Source: JAADHI01 sp964451325 (GTDB lineage Bacteria > Nitrospirota > Nitrospiria > SBBL01 > JAADHI01). Taken from it: a stretch of DNA of 64,000 bases. The notes below the pieces were generated by a model, which saw only the letters and a list, made by a program, of their open reading frames with translations, made no database searches and had not been told where the DNA came from. Below are positions 42,946 through 51,881 of the stretch, piece after piece (positions within the stretch are counted from its first letter, which is position 1; every line of letters begins with the position of its first letter). The stretch is from the NCBI GenBank assembly GCA_964451325.1, contig CAYVHO010000006.1, positions 141,767 through 205,766 on the forward strand, written 5' to 3'. The translations under genes were made by a program, and so were the position numbers.

Positions 42946-44418
42946 ATGCTACGTATCCAGAACACGCTCACACGAAAAAAAGAGCCACTGAAACTACAAA
43001 AATCGGGTGAGGTTTCGCTTTATGTTTGTGGATCAACGGTTTATGACAATTGCCATATCGGGCATGCACGCTCGGCGATTATTTTTGACGTGATACGAAA
43101 CTACCTCGAATACACGGGTTTGTCTGTGCGTTTTGTTAAAAATTACACGGATGTGGATGATAAAATTATCGCCCGTGCTGCAAAAGAAGGACGAACTTGG
43201 CGTGAGGTTGCCGACAAATTCATCGCAGCCTATGAGCGCGACATGCAACGTTTAGGGGTAAAACCACCCACCCTTGCCCCGAAAGCAACGGATCACATTC
43301 CTGAAATGATTCAAGTCATTGAAGCCTTAATTGAAAAAGGGATCGCTTATGCTATCGCGGGCGATGTTTATTTTGAGGTGAATGCCTTTGAAGCCTACGG
43401 CAAGCTCTCCCGTCGTAATCCGGATGATTTGAGGGCAGGTGCGCGGGTGGAAGTGGACGAACGCAAAAAAAATCCGCTCGACTTTGCGCTTTGGAAAAAT
43501 TCGAAACCGGGCGAACCTGCTTGGAAAAGCCCCTGGGGCATGGGGCGTCCGGGTTGGCACATTGAGTGTTCCGCCATGGGGATCAAACATCTGGGACCGA
43601 CCTTTGATTTGCATGGTGGTGGGGAGGATCTTATTTTTCCGCATCATGAAAATGAGGTGGCGCAGTCCGAGGCATTCACCGGTAAAAATTTTGCAACTTG
43701 TTGGATCCATCATAGTTTTGTGACCCTTGATCAGGAAAAAATGTCCAAGTCTTTGGGGAATTTTTTTACGGTGGACGATATTTTTAAAAAATCGTCCCGG
43801 TTTCCAGAAGCCGTGGTTTCAGAAGTCTTACGTTTTTATTTGCTCTCAACCCATTATCGTTCTCCCATTGATTTTTCGAATGAAAGTCTAAGAGTCGCAA
43901 AGGCGGGTTTGGATAATTTTTATGTGCTTTTTCAAAAACTGGATGAGCTTTCATTTGATGCAAAGCCTGCGGCACAGGGTGTGTCACGCGAAAAATATCA
44001 AACAGATTTTGAAGCGGCCATGGATGATGATTTTAATACGGCAAGGGCCATTGGCGCACTTCAGGAATTACGTGCCGCCGCGAATCAGTTTTTGAAACGA
44101 GGCGAAAATAAAAAGGCTTTTTGGGCCGCGAAAAAATTGAGAGCCCTGGGAGTGGTCTTGGGACTTTTCTCTGTGTCTCCCGAAGCCTGGAGTTATAAGC
44201 CCTGGGATCCTGTTGCAAGGCTTCAAGGGGAAGGAACACTCACAGGGCGTCCCGATCTTGTTTTAGATGAAGAGCGTGTTCAAAAACTTGTGCAGGAGAG
44301 AGAAGAGGCTCGGCAAAACAAAAACTGGGCAAAGTCGGATGAGATTCGAGATCAACTGGCCGATGGGGGTATTACGATAGAAGATCGACCCGATGGCACA
44401 ACACGGGTGAAACGATGA
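42946..44418 (+). CDS. cysS: cysteinyl-tRNA synthetase
   Basis: A 490-residue class I synthetase. VCGSTVYDNCHIGHARSAI contains the HIGH signature and the first Zn-ligand Cys; WHIECSAM and HGGGEDLIFPHHENE give the other Zn ligands; KMSKSLGNFF is the KMSKS loop. The C-terminal DALR-like helical domain is present. Length is normal. It overlaps the next gene by 4 nt (ATGA). Confidence 0.97.
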   Translation: MLRIQNTLTRKKEPLKLQKSGEVSLYVCGSTVYDNCHIGHARSAIIFDVIRNYLEYTGLSVRFVKNYTDVDDKIIARAAKEGRTWREVADKFIAAYERDMQRLGVKPPTLAPKATDHIPEMIQVIEALIEKGIAYAIAGDVYFEVNAFEAYGKLSRRNPDDLRAGARVEVDERKKNPLDFALWKNSKPGEPAWKSPWGMGRPGWHIECSAMGIKHLGPTFDLHGGGEDLIFPHHENEVAQSEAFTGKNFATCWIHHSFVTLDQEKMSKSLGNFFTVDDIFKKSSRFPEAVVSEVLRFYLLSTHYRSPIDFSNESLRVAKAGLDNFYVLFQKLDELSFDAKPAAQGVSREKYQTDFEAAMDDDFNTARAIGALQELRAAANQFLKRGENKKAFWAAKKLRALGVVLGLFSVSPEAWSYKPWDPVARLQGEGTLTGRPDLVLDEERVQKLVQEREEARQNKNWAKSDEIRDQLADGGITIEDRPDGTTRVKR

Positions 44419-45155
44419 GCAAGAAGTCTTCCGTTATTTATGGCGTGAACCCCGTGAAAGAATCCTTGTTGGCGGATCGCCCGATGAGCAAACTTTATTT
44501 GCTACAAAATCGACGCGATCAGACCCTTGATGCGGTACGACAATTGGCCTTACAACGAGAGGTTCGCATCCTTTCGGTCTCACGTGAAAAACTGGATCAA
44601 ATAGCACAGACAACAAAACATCAGGGCATGGTTGCTTTTTTACGCGCTGCGCCAGCGCATACTCTAGAATCGATTCTTGCGAATGCAAAAGCCGAAGTTC
44701 CCTTTCTTTTTTTATTGGATGGGGTTGAAGATCCGCGCAATCTGGGGGCGATTATTCGCACCGTGGATGCTGCGGGTGGTGATGGCGTCATTATTCCTGC
44801 GCGTCGGGCGACGGGCTTGAACGCAACGGTTGCAAAAACCTCGGCGGGGGCCTTGGCGCATCTCCCTGTTGTACAGGTGGGCAACCTTTCTCCCGTGATC
44901 GACCGTCTAAAAAAAGAGGGTTATTGGATTGTGGGGCTTGATGTTGCGGGAGAAAAATCTTATTCTGACTACGATTTTACTGGGCCCCTTGCTATTGTCC
45001 TGGGAGGCGAGGGGAAGGGTATTCGTAAAAAAATACTTGAACGCTGTGATGCCATTTTGTCCTTGCCCATGTGCGGGAAGGTGCAATCTTTAAATGTTGC
45101 AGTTGCCGCGGGGGTTGTGGCTTATGAGGTTCTCCGGCAACGATCTGTGAAATAA
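44415..45155 (+). CDS. rlmB: 23S rRNA (guanosine-2'-O)-methyltransferase RlmB (SpoU family)
   Basis: 246 residues. The N-terminal substrate-binding domain starts SSVIYGVNPVKESLL (RlmB-like). The SPOUT knot has motif 1 DPRNLGAIIRT, motif 2 IVLGGEGKGIRKK and motif 3 LPMCGKVQSLNVAVAAG. RlmB methylates G2251 of 23S rRNA; the closely related TrmH modifies tRNA instead, but the N-terminal domain argues for RlmB. It overlaps cysS by 4 nt, a common bacterial pair. Confidence 0.93.
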   Translation: MSKKSSVIYGVNPVKESLLADRPMSKLYLLQNRRDQTLDAVRQLALQREVRILSVSREKLDQIAQTTKHQGMVAFLRAAPAHTLESILANAKAEVPFLFLLDGVEDPRNLGAIIRTVDAAGGDGVIIPARRATGLNATVAKTSAGALAHLPVVQVGNLSPVIDRLKKEGYWIVGLDVAGEKSYSDYDFTGPLAIVLGGEGKGIRKKILERCDAILSLPMCGKVQSLNVAVAAGVVAYEVLRQRSVK

Positions 45156-45170
45156 TGAGAGGAATTTGAG

Positions 45171-45623
45171 GTGAGCGTTACACGAGCAGCGCATTTGAAA
45201 ATTGCGTTTACGATGTGGGCTTTGGTTGGAGCGGGACTCTTAATTGTGGGTCTGAATGCGCTTTTTGCGCATTCACTCGGTGTTTTTAGCCTTGAAAATG
45301 TCAGTCTTGGTCTCGCGGAAGGGCTTGGTCTCATGCTTGCTTTGACCCTGGGGTTTTTTAAGGGAAATTTTGTTTTGAAGAAAGTCGCCCTGAAGTACAT
45401 TTCTCGAATTCGCACCCTTCCTGAAGTGAGCCCGTTTTACATGACATTTGCGCCAAAAAATTGGATTTTGGTTGCCGGAATGATGGTTCTGGGTCACCTC
45501 ATTCGTACTTATGGCCCTTCGACTTTTGTGATCGGAGTCATTTATGTCACCATCGGTTTTGCCCTTGTCTTGGGTGCAAGAACCTATTTAACGGAGCCCC
45601 AGTCTACACAAGCTGAGGTTTGA
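45171..45623 (+). CDS. membrane protein of unknown function (4 TM)
   Basis: A 150-residue protein with four hydrophobic segments at about 11-33, 43-65, 98-116 and 120-138, and a basic loop (KKVALKYISRIRTL) between the second and third. No motif I recognise. GTG 45171 is preceded by GAGAGGAATTTGAG, a fair ribosome site, 15 nt after rlmB, so it is likely part of the same operon. Confidence 0.78.
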   Translation: MSVTRAAHLKIAFTMWALVGAGLLIVGLNALFAHSLGVFSLENVSLGLAEGLGLMLALTLGFFKGNFVLKKVALKYISRIRTLPEVSPFYMTFAPKNWILVAGMMVLGHLIRTYGPSTFVIGVIYVTIGFALVLGARTYLTEPQSTQAEV

Positions 45624-45646
45624 TTTTTAATTTGAGGAGATAAGAT

Positions 45647-45805
45647 ATGCCCGCGACTGAATCAGAATTTAAAGGAAATGCCATGATTGTTTTGAGCCAG
45701 GGAGACGAAGATAAGTTTCCATTTCAGTTTGGTTTAAAAAAAGCAAAATTGGTGCTCGAATACATTGAAGACATCAAAAAATTCGTGGATAAACACAGTG
45801 AATAA
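45647..45805 (+). CDS. 52-residue conserved-looking small protein
   Basis: ATG 45647 with GAGGAGATAAGAT just upstream opens a 52-codon frame. The product begins MPATESEFKGNAMIVLSQGD, continues with KFPFQFGLKKAKLVLEYIED, and ends in a basic helix (IKKFVDKHSE). Codon use, ribosome site and the strand-then-helix layout suggest a real cytoplasmic protein. I recall similar unnamed short proteins in other bacteria but no function. It may be the last gene of the cysS operon. Confidence 0.68.
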   Translation: MPATESEFKGNAMIVLSQGDEDKFPFQFGLKKAKLVLEYIEDIKKFVDKHSE

Positions 45806-45873
45806 AAAAATCGACTACTTTTATTTGGGATGATCCGATGCGCATGTCGTTCGGTTCTCAGTCCTCACTGTAA

Positions 45874-46671
45874 ATGATGCATGAGCGGTGGCTTCGTATT
45901 TCCGGTGCGAATATTCGTTACTGGGAAGCGGGCCAAGGGCCACCTCTGCTCTTGTTGCCTTCGGCTGCGGGTCGCGCTGCCGAATATTTTGAACTGATTC
46001 CCCTCCTTGAAAACATCGCCCATGTTTTTGTCCTGGACTATCCGGGCTTTGGTCAGTCGGACGCACTTTTAAATATAAAATCCTGCGAAGACCTTGCACA
46101 TTTTGTCGATGAATGGCGGATGACCTTGGATTTAAAATCGTGCGATGTTGCTGGTTTTTCAATGGGAGGCTGGCTTGCCCTTCTCATCGCACTTGAGTGT
46201 CCTAAGGCGATTAAACGTTTGATTTTGATTGCAAGTGCGGCAGGCAGGAATGCCGAGGTGCCACTCATGAGTCCTGCAGGACTCTCTTTCAAAGAAATAC
46301 TGGATTTGTTTTATTTTCGTCCCGAGATTAAACAGAAACTCGCCAAGCAAAAATTAAGTTTAGAAGAAAAAAAAGAAATCCATCGTTCCTCCCGTGCTTT
46401 TGATCGTTTGGCAGCCTATGAGCATTTGTTGCCGAAATTGCAAAATCGTCTTCATGAAGTCACCTTGCCGACCTTAGTGCTGGCTGCACTTGAGGACAGG
46501 GTCATGCCGCTTTATTACCAGAAACAACTGCATTCAGGGATTTCAAATTCGCAATTGACGGTTGTGGAGGCATGTGGTCATGCGATGCTTGCAGAGCGTC
46601 CCGACGAAGTGGCTGAAATCATGATTACATTTCTTCAGAGCAGTCGGGGCATTTCTTCTGTCACGAAGTAG
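45874..46671 (+). CDS. alpha/beta-hydrolase
   Basis: A 265-residue cytoplasmic hydrolase. The strand LLLLPSAAGRAAEYF carries the oxyanion region, DYPGFGQSD follows, and the nucleophile elbow is VAGFSMGGW (Ser near 96). LAALEDRVMP provides the Asp and EACGHAMLAERPDEV the His. It is of the general MhpC/BioH-like type and its substrate cannot be read from the sequence. The start pair ATG-ATG at 45874 has no strong ribosome site. Confidence 0.88.
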   Translation: MMHERWLRISGANIRYWEAGQGPPLLLLPSAAGRAAEYFELIPLLENIAHVFVLDYPGFGQSDALLNIKSCEDLAHFVDEWRMTLDLKSCDVAGFSMGGWLALLIALECPKAIKRLILIASAAGRNAEVPLMSPAGLSFKEILDLFYFRPEIKQKLAKQKLSLEEKKEIHRSSRAFDRLAAYEHLLPKLQNRLHEVTLPTLVLAALEDRVMPLYYQKQLHSGISNSQLTVVEACGHAMLAERPDEVAEIMITFLQSSRGISSVTK

Positions 46672-46779
46672 GTCTAGGCTTGTGCCTCAAGCCTGGTTCG
46701 TTTAAAATGTCTCTGATTTTGTGTATTAGGGTATTTTGAGCACCTCTTTGTTATCCCACTTTTTTTTGCTGGGTGTGTT

Positions 46780-48321
46780 TTGAGCGATTCAAATAAAATA
46801 GACGAATCTCCACAAATCGACCCACCGACACAGATTGTTACTCCCCCCAGTGGGGGAGGGGCTCCATCGATTGATTGGTTAGATCTTTCCTCCCCTGATC
46901 TTGTTAATGAGTATCCCTTTGACTTTGGTCGCTATCGCATCCTCAGCGAATTGGGCAAAGGTGGCATGGGTGTGGTTTATAAAGGCGTTCAGAAAGATTT
47001 AGACCGTCTGGTTTCGATTAAAGTCATTTTGTCGAATCGCCTCCTGGTTTGGAAAAATGTCCTGCGTTTTCGCAGCGAAGCCAAGGCTGCTGCAAGTATT
47101 AGGCACGCAAACATCGTAGGGGTTTATGAGGCGGGGAAGGTTATGGGTCAGCACTTCATCGCGATGGAGTATATTGAGGGGGAAAATCTCGACAGGAAAA
47201 ACCGCCAGAATCGTCTGAATGAAGAAGAAGCCGTTCGTGTGGTGACACGTGTTGCACGGGCCATTGCCCACCTGCACTCAAAAAATATTGTCCATCTGGA
47301 TTTAAAACCCTCTAATATTTTGATCGATAAAAATGACCAACCCTTCGTCACGGATTTTGGTTTGGCCCGTGGACTGGGTGGACGCGGTGTTGGCGAAGAT
47401 ACTGAAGCCATACAGGGCACACCCTGTTACATGGCACCGGAGCAGGCCCGTGGGGATGAATCCCAGATCGGTGCACTTTGTGATGTTTATGGTCTGGGTG
47501 CGATTTTGTACGAACTTTTGACCGGTGCGCCTCCGTTTAAAAATGATGATCCATTTGAAACCCTGGTGGAAGTGATCGAAGCGGAGCCGACACCACTTCG
47601 AAAAATTGAGCCGAATATTTCGAAAACCATCGAAAAAATCTGTCTACGTTGTTTGGAAAAAAAACCAGAAAAAAGATATGCCTCGGCATCTGATTTGGCC
47701 GATGACTTGGACCGCTTTCTTGCCGGAGATGTGCTTGAATCGACTGCAAGCAGCCCACTGGATCAAGCCAAATGCTGGGTACGCCGAAAACCTGCGCTTG
47801 CGTCTCATCTGATTCTGATCGGCCTTTTTTTATCCATTGAGATGATTTGGTTCCACATCTTTAAGATCCGGACCGCAGCCTACCATTACCCCTTGGTCTC
47901 GATTTTTGTACTTTGGGGTCTGATTTCTGTTGGCTGTGAGTGGTTTCATCGTAATCCGCGTCTTGCGAAGCCGACACGTTTTGTTTGGGCAGCTTCAGAT
48001 GTTCTTTTTTTAAACGCCGCCGTTGCAAATGCCGGAGGCATTACGGGCCATCTCTTGATTTTGCTGCCCATTTCTCTTGTGGCTTCGGGGCTCTGGTTTC
48101 AGCGCAGTATTGTCTGGATGGCTACCGGTGTATCCTTATTTTCGTATGTCGCGTTGGTGTTGCACGCAGGTTTTTTTCGTCCCGATGTTGAAATTTTTCT
48201 GGATCACCACTTTGTGGTCTTGGCTTCGCTCTTTTCGCTTGGTTTCCTTGTTTCGCTCATGGTGCGCCGGGTTGAACTGCTTTTACGTTACGGCCGACGA
48301 AGCAGTCCTTTGGCAGATTAG
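46780..48321 (+). CDS. membrane-anchored Hanks-type Ser/Thr protein kinase
   Basis: 513 residues. A Pro-rich N-terminal tail (1-45) is followed by a full kinase domain (about 50-320): LGKGGMGVVY, Lys81 in SIKVI, HLDLKPSN with catalytic Asp174 (non-RD type), DFGLA and GTPCYMAPEQARG. After about residue 345 come four to five transmembrane helices instead of the usual PASTA or WD40 sensor. The hydrophobic C-terminus may sense membrane state or a membrane ligand. Start TTG 46780 gives MSDSNKID. It stands alone. Confidence 0.92.
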   Translation: MSDSNKIDESPQIDPPTQIVTPPSGGGAPSIDWLDLSSPDLVNEYPFDFGRYRILSELGKGGMGVVYKGVQKDLDRLVSIKVILSNRLLVWKNVLRFRSEAKAAASIRHANIVGVYEAGKVMGQHFIAMEYIEGENLDRKNRQNRLNEEEAVRVVTRVARAIAHLHSKNIVHLDLKPSNILIDKNDQPFVTDFGLARGLGGRGVGEDTEAIQGTPCYMAPEQARGDESQIGALCDVYGLGAILYELLTGAPPFKNDDPFETLVEVIEAEPTPLRKIEPNISKTIEKICLRCLEKKPEKRYASASDLADDLDRFLAGDVLESTASSPLDQAKCWVRRKPALASHLILIGLFLSIEMIWFHIFKIRTAAYHYPLVSIFVLWGLISVGCEWFHRNPRLAKPTRFVWAASDVLFLNAAVANAGGITGHLLILLPISLVASGLWFQRSIVWMATGVSLFSYVALVLHAGFFRPDVEIFLDHHFVVLASLFSLGFLVSLMVRRVELLLRYGRRSSPLAD

Positions 48322-48409
48322 GAAGGCTAGGCTTTTTCTCCGGCTGTTCCTGCTGTTTTGAAGCCTTTTTCTGTCCTTTTTATTCTATCTTCAGTTAGGT
48401 GAAAAAGAG

Positions 48410-48439
48410 TTGCTTTCATTCTAGCTGCGCTGATAGAAT
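48410..48439 (+). promoter_or_regulatory. promoter candidate of the hemQ operon
   Basis: TTGCTT (48410-48415), an 18-nt spacer and TAGAAT (48434-48439), about 50 nt before the hemQ start. Confidence 0.5.
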
Positions 48440-48488
48440 CTGCCCTTGAATGACGCCATAAATATTCTTTTAGGGAGGATTGATTTAG

Positions 48489-49184
48489 ATGGAAAAATTT
48501 AGAAGACAGTATGTAAATTACCAATTTTTTAAGGTTGATCCTGCGTGGCGTCGTCTTCCGGCAGAAGAGAGGGAGAGGGGCAAACGTGAATTTGATGCGG
48601 CCGTATCCGAGTTTGAAGGCCGGGTGATGACAGTGCCCTATTCCTTGGTGGGGATTCGCCCCGAAGTCGATATTATGCTTTGGCGGATCAGTTACGAGTT
48701 GGAAGACCTACAGGACATGATGGTCAAGGTGCTGCAGACCGGTTTAGGGAAGTACCTCAATACACCCTATAGTTACCTGGCGATGACAAAACGTTCCACC
48801 TATGTAGACAAACATTCGCACGAGGGGCAGGAATCCAAGCGCTTGACGGTTGTGCCGGGTGAGGCCAAGTACCTCTTCATCTACCCTTTTGTTAAAACAC
48901 GTGAATGGTATTTGCTGACCAAATCAACCCGTCAGGGCATGATGAACGAACATATCGAAATTGGCCACAAATATCCGACCGTTAAAATCAACACTTCTTA
49001 TTCTTTTGGTTTGGATGATTACGAGTTTGTTGTGGCCTTTGAGTCTGATTTTCCGGGCGATTTTCTAGACTTGGTCATGGCATTGCGCGATGCAGAAGCC
49101 AGCCGTTTTACCTTGTTGGATACGCCGATTTTTACCTGTGTCCGAAAAAACCTAAAAGATGCGCTCAACGATCTTGGAGGCTGA
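48489..49184 (+). CDS. chdC: coproheme decarboxylase HemQ/ChdC (chlorite dismutase family)
   Basis: A 231-residue Cld-family protein. The proximal haem ligand is His160 in EIGHKYPTVK and the radical Tyr is Tyr132 in FIYPFVKTREWY; YSFGLDDYEFVVAFE and LLDTPIFTC are the closing signatures. The lack of the chlorite-dismutase active-site context and the TREWYLLT block favour coproheme decarboxylase, the last step of the coproporphyrin-dependent haem pathway. AGGGAGGATT precedes ATG 48489. It opens a tight operon with trxB, an M24 peptidase and folE. Confidence 0.9.
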   Translation: MEKFRRQYVNYQFFKVDPAWRRLPAEERERGKREFDAAVSEFEGRVMTVPYSLVGIRPEVDIMLWRISYELEDLQDMMVKVLQTGLGKYLNTPYSYLAMTKRSTYVDKHSHEGQESKRLTVVPGEAKYLFIYPFVKTREWYLLTKSTRQGMMNEHIEIGHKYPTVKINTSYSFGLDDYEFVVAFESDFPGDFLDLVMALRDAEASRFTLLDTPIFTCVRKNLKDALNDLGG

Positions 49185-49185
49185 T

Positions 49186-50139
49186 TTGAGTGAAGCAGTG
49201 AGCGAAACCGAACGAGATGTGATCATTATCGGTTCTGGCCCGGCAGGTTTAACCGCAGCCGTTTATGCTGCACGGGCAAATCTCTCGCCGCTCTTAATTG
49301 AGGGGGCTTCGGCGGGCGGTCAGTTGATGATTACGACGGATGTTGATAACTTTCCTGGTTTCCCCAAGGGCGTGCAGGGACCCGATTTGATCTTGCAGAT
49401 GCGTCAGCAGGCCGAGCGTTTTGACACAGATTTTCTGACGGGCGATGTGACGGAGGTGGATTTATCTCAGCGGCCTTTTCGCGTCGTTGTGGATGATGAA
49501 ACGACCTATTATGCCAAAACGCTCATTATTTGTTCCGGTGCCCGGGCGAACCTACTCGGGCTTCCTGCTGAAACGCGTATGATGGGAAATGGGGTTTCGG
49601 CCTGTGCAACTTGTGATGGTTTTTTCTTTCGAGAAAAAGAAGTTTTTGTGGTTGGCGGGGGGGATACAGCCGTAGAAGAAGCCCTTTTCCTCACACGTTT
49701 TGCTTCAAAGGTGACGCTCATTCACAGGCGAGATGCCTTACGTGCATCTAAAATTTTGCAGGACAAAATAAAGGCCCATCCTAAAATGGACTTTATCTGG
49801 GATACAACCGTAAAGGACATCACCGGGGATGAAAACGGACGTGTCGCGGGTCTTGTGCTTGAAAATCTCAAGACAGGTGAAATTTCGACTCCTAAAGCCG
49901 ATGGTATTTTTATCGCCATTGGGCATTCACCCAATACCGCTCTTTTCAAAGGACAGTTGGACTTGGATGCTGCTGCATACATCCTCACCCAGGCCAAGAG
50001 CACAATCACCAATGTGCCGGGTGTTTTTGCCGCCGGGGATGTGCAGGATACCTATTATCGTCAAGCCATCACCGCCGCTGGAACAGGTTGTATGGCGGCG
50101 ATTGACGTCGAAAAGTTTTTAGAAGAGGAAGGCCACTGA
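49186..50139 (+). CDS. trxB: thioredoxin reductase
   Basis: A 317-residue low-Mr thioredoxin reductase. FAD motif IIIGSGPAGLTAAVYAAR at about 13-30, redox-active CATC at Cys140/Cys143, NADPH motif VVGGGDTAVEEALFLT and the C-terminal GVFAAGDVQD. TTG 49186 is taken as start because GGAGG (49176-49180) lies 5 nt before it and the hemQ stop is 1 nt upstream; an earlier in-frame ATG at 49159 would overlap hemQ by 26 nt. Confidence 0.95.
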   Translation: MSEAVSETERDVIIIGSGPAGLTAAVYAARANLSPLLIEGASAGGQLMITTDVDNFPGFPKGVQGPDLILQMRQQAERFDTDFLTGDVTEVDLSQRPFRVVVDDETTYYAKTLIICSGARANLLGLPAETRMMGNGVSACATCDGFFFREKEVFVVGGGDTAVEEALFLTRFASKVTLIHRRDALRASKILQDKIKAHPKMDFIWDTTVKDITGDENGRVAGLVLENLKTGEISTPKADGIFIAIGHSPNTALFKGQLDLDAAAYILTQAKSTITNVPGVFAAGDVQDTYYRQAITAAGTGCMAAIDVEKFLEEEGH

Positions 50140-51297
50140 GTGGTCGACAAAGAAGTCCTTCTGAAAATCGACAAGCAGTCGAATATTTTGATGATCGCTG
50201 GAAGTGAAACCGACGCCAATATTTATTACGCCTCTCATTTTCTCGCCCCTGATCCTTTTATCTATCTGCAAAGCAAGGGCATTTCTTATCTCCTCATGAA
50301 TGATCTTGAGTTGGATCGTGCCCGTGCACAGTCCGACGTGGATCAGGTTTTGTCCTACTCAAAATATGAAACACAGGCAAAGGCTGCTGGCATTGAAGCG
50401 CCGGGCCTGTGCGATGTTGTGAATCTTTTTATGTTAGAGCAGTCTGTTTCTGAGTGGATTGTCCCCGCAAATTTTTCATTGAGACACGGGGATGCCCTAC
50501 GGAAATTGGGGCAGAGGCTTTTGACAAAAGACGAACCTTTTTTTGAAACACGTGCGCTGAAAACTGAAACAGAGGTTGAGGCCATGCGTGAGGCACAGAT
50601 TGCGGTTGAAGCCGCGCTTGACAGCACGCTGGATCTGCTGCGGCGTGCTGAGATCAAAGAGGGTTTGCTTCTTTTGGAAGGTGAAACCCTGACCTCGGAG
50701 TTCGTGCGACGCCATCTGGATTTGGCCCTCATGGAAAAAGGCTGTATTGCCCAGCATACGATTGTTTCTTGTGGTGTTGATGCCTGTGATCCCCATAACG
50801 AGGGTTCGGGGCCGCTTCGTGCCCATGAGTCGATTATTTTTGATATTTTTCCGCGTTCTAATCGTACCCGCTATCACGCAGATATGACACGCACCGTGCT
50901 AAAAGGAAAAGCACCCGATGCCTTAAAACGACTCTATGAGACCGTGCTGGAAGGGCAGTTGTTGGGTGTTTCCCAAGTCAAAAATGGAGTGAACGGACGG
51001 GAGATTCATCAAAATATTATGCGTTGTTTTGAAAAAAAAGGTTACAAAACCGGCATGATTGACGGACGGATGCAGGGCTTTTTTCACGGGACAGGACACG
51101 GCATTGGTTTGGATATTCACGAACCACCGCGGATCTCAAAAGCAGATCACATCCTGCAAACTGGTGAAGTGGTAACCGTTGAGCCGGGGCTTTATTATCC
51201 CAAAATAGGTGCCGTTCGTATTGAAGACATGGTCGTGGTCGAAGACGCAGGTTGTCGCAACTTAACGACCTATCCTAAATTTTTAGAGCTAGACTGA
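50140..51297 (+). CDS. M24-family Xaa-Pro aminopeptidase
   Basis: A 385-residue metallopeptidase. N-terminal creatinase-like domain (1-150), then the pita-bread domain with ligands in FDIFPRSNRTRYHADMTRT (two Asp), HGTGHGIGLDIHE (His), VEPGLYYP (Glu) and RIEDMVVV (Glu). It removes N-terminal residues before Pro or cleaves X-Pro dipeptides. GTG 50140 directly follows the trxB stop, and folE begins 3 nt after its end, so the unit is tightly coupled. Confidence 0.92.
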   Translation: MVDKEVLLKIDKQSNILMIAGSETDANIYYASHFLAPDPFIYLQSKGISYLLMNDLELDRARAQSDVDQVLSYSKYETQAKAAGIEAPGLCDVVNLFMLEQSVSEWIVPANFSLRHGDALRKLGQRLLTKDEPFFETRALKTETEVEAMREAQIAVEAALDSTLDLLRRAEIKEGLLLLEGETLTSEFVRRHLDLALMEKGCIAQHTIVSCGVDACDPHNEGSGPLRAHESIIFDIFPRSNRTRYHADMTRTVLKGKAPDALKRLYETVLEGQLLGVSQVKNGVNGREIHQNIMRCFEKKGYKTGMIDGRMQGFFHGTGHGIGLDIHEPPRISKADHILQTGEVVTVEPGLYYPKIGAVRIEDMVVVEDAGCRNLTTYPKFLELD

Positions 51298-51300
51298 AAT

Positions 51301-51855
51301 ATGAAAGCACTGATCAGAGAATTGCTCATTGAACTGGGGGAAAACCCGGATCGTGAAGGTTTGAAAAACACCCCGGAGCGTGTGGATAAATCACTTCGTT
51401 TTTTGACCAAGGGTTATCGCCAGAATATCGCGGAAGTTTTTAACGACGCCTTTTTCACCATCTCAAGTGATGAGATGGTGATTGTGAAGGAGATCGAATT
51501 TTATTCTCTCTGCGAACACCATATGTTGCCTTTTTTCGGGGTCTGTCACGTGGCCTACTTGCCGAATAAAAAGGTGGTGGGTTTAAGTAAATTGCCACGG
51601 GTGGTGGAGTTTTTTAGCCGAAGGCTTCAAATTCAGGAGCAGTTGACCTGCCAGATTGCCGAGGCGGTTTCAGAACATGTCACACCACACGGCGTGGGTG
51701 TTGTTATTGAGGCTCAGCATCTTTGCATGATGATGCGGGGTGTTGAAAAACAGCGTTCAAAAACGGTAACCAGTGCAATGCTGGGTATATTTAAGAGCGA
51801 CCCCAAGACACGCGCGGAGTTTTTAGATCTGCTGCGTCAGAGCCGCGCGTATTAA
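51301..51855 (+). CDS. folE: GTP cyclohydrolase I FolE
   Basis: 184 residues, standard length. Zn ligands are Cys71 and His74 (CEHHMLPFFG) and Cys142 (QHLCMMMRG). VVGLSKLPRVVEFFSRRLQ is the usual central block. It converts GTP to dihydroneopterin triphosphate for folate. It is the last gene of the hemQ-trxB-peptidase-folE run. Confidence 0.97.
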   Translation: MKALIRELLIELGENPDREGLKNTPERVDKSLRFLTKGYRQNIAEVFNDAFFTISSDEMVIVKEIEFYSLCEHHMLPFFGVCHVAYLPNKKVVGLSKLPRVVEFFSRRLQIQEQLTCQIAEAVSEHVTPHGVGVVIEAQHLCMMMRGVEKQRSKTVTSAMLGIFKSDPKTRAEFLDLLRQSRAY

Positions 51856-51881
51856 AAGGATTCATTAAAAAAGGCCGTCCC

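Noticed and set aside
48489..49184. chlorite dismutase
   Set aside because: The active-site context (IYPFVKTREWY, LLDTPIFTC) matches coproheme decarboxylases, and no perchlorate genes are near.
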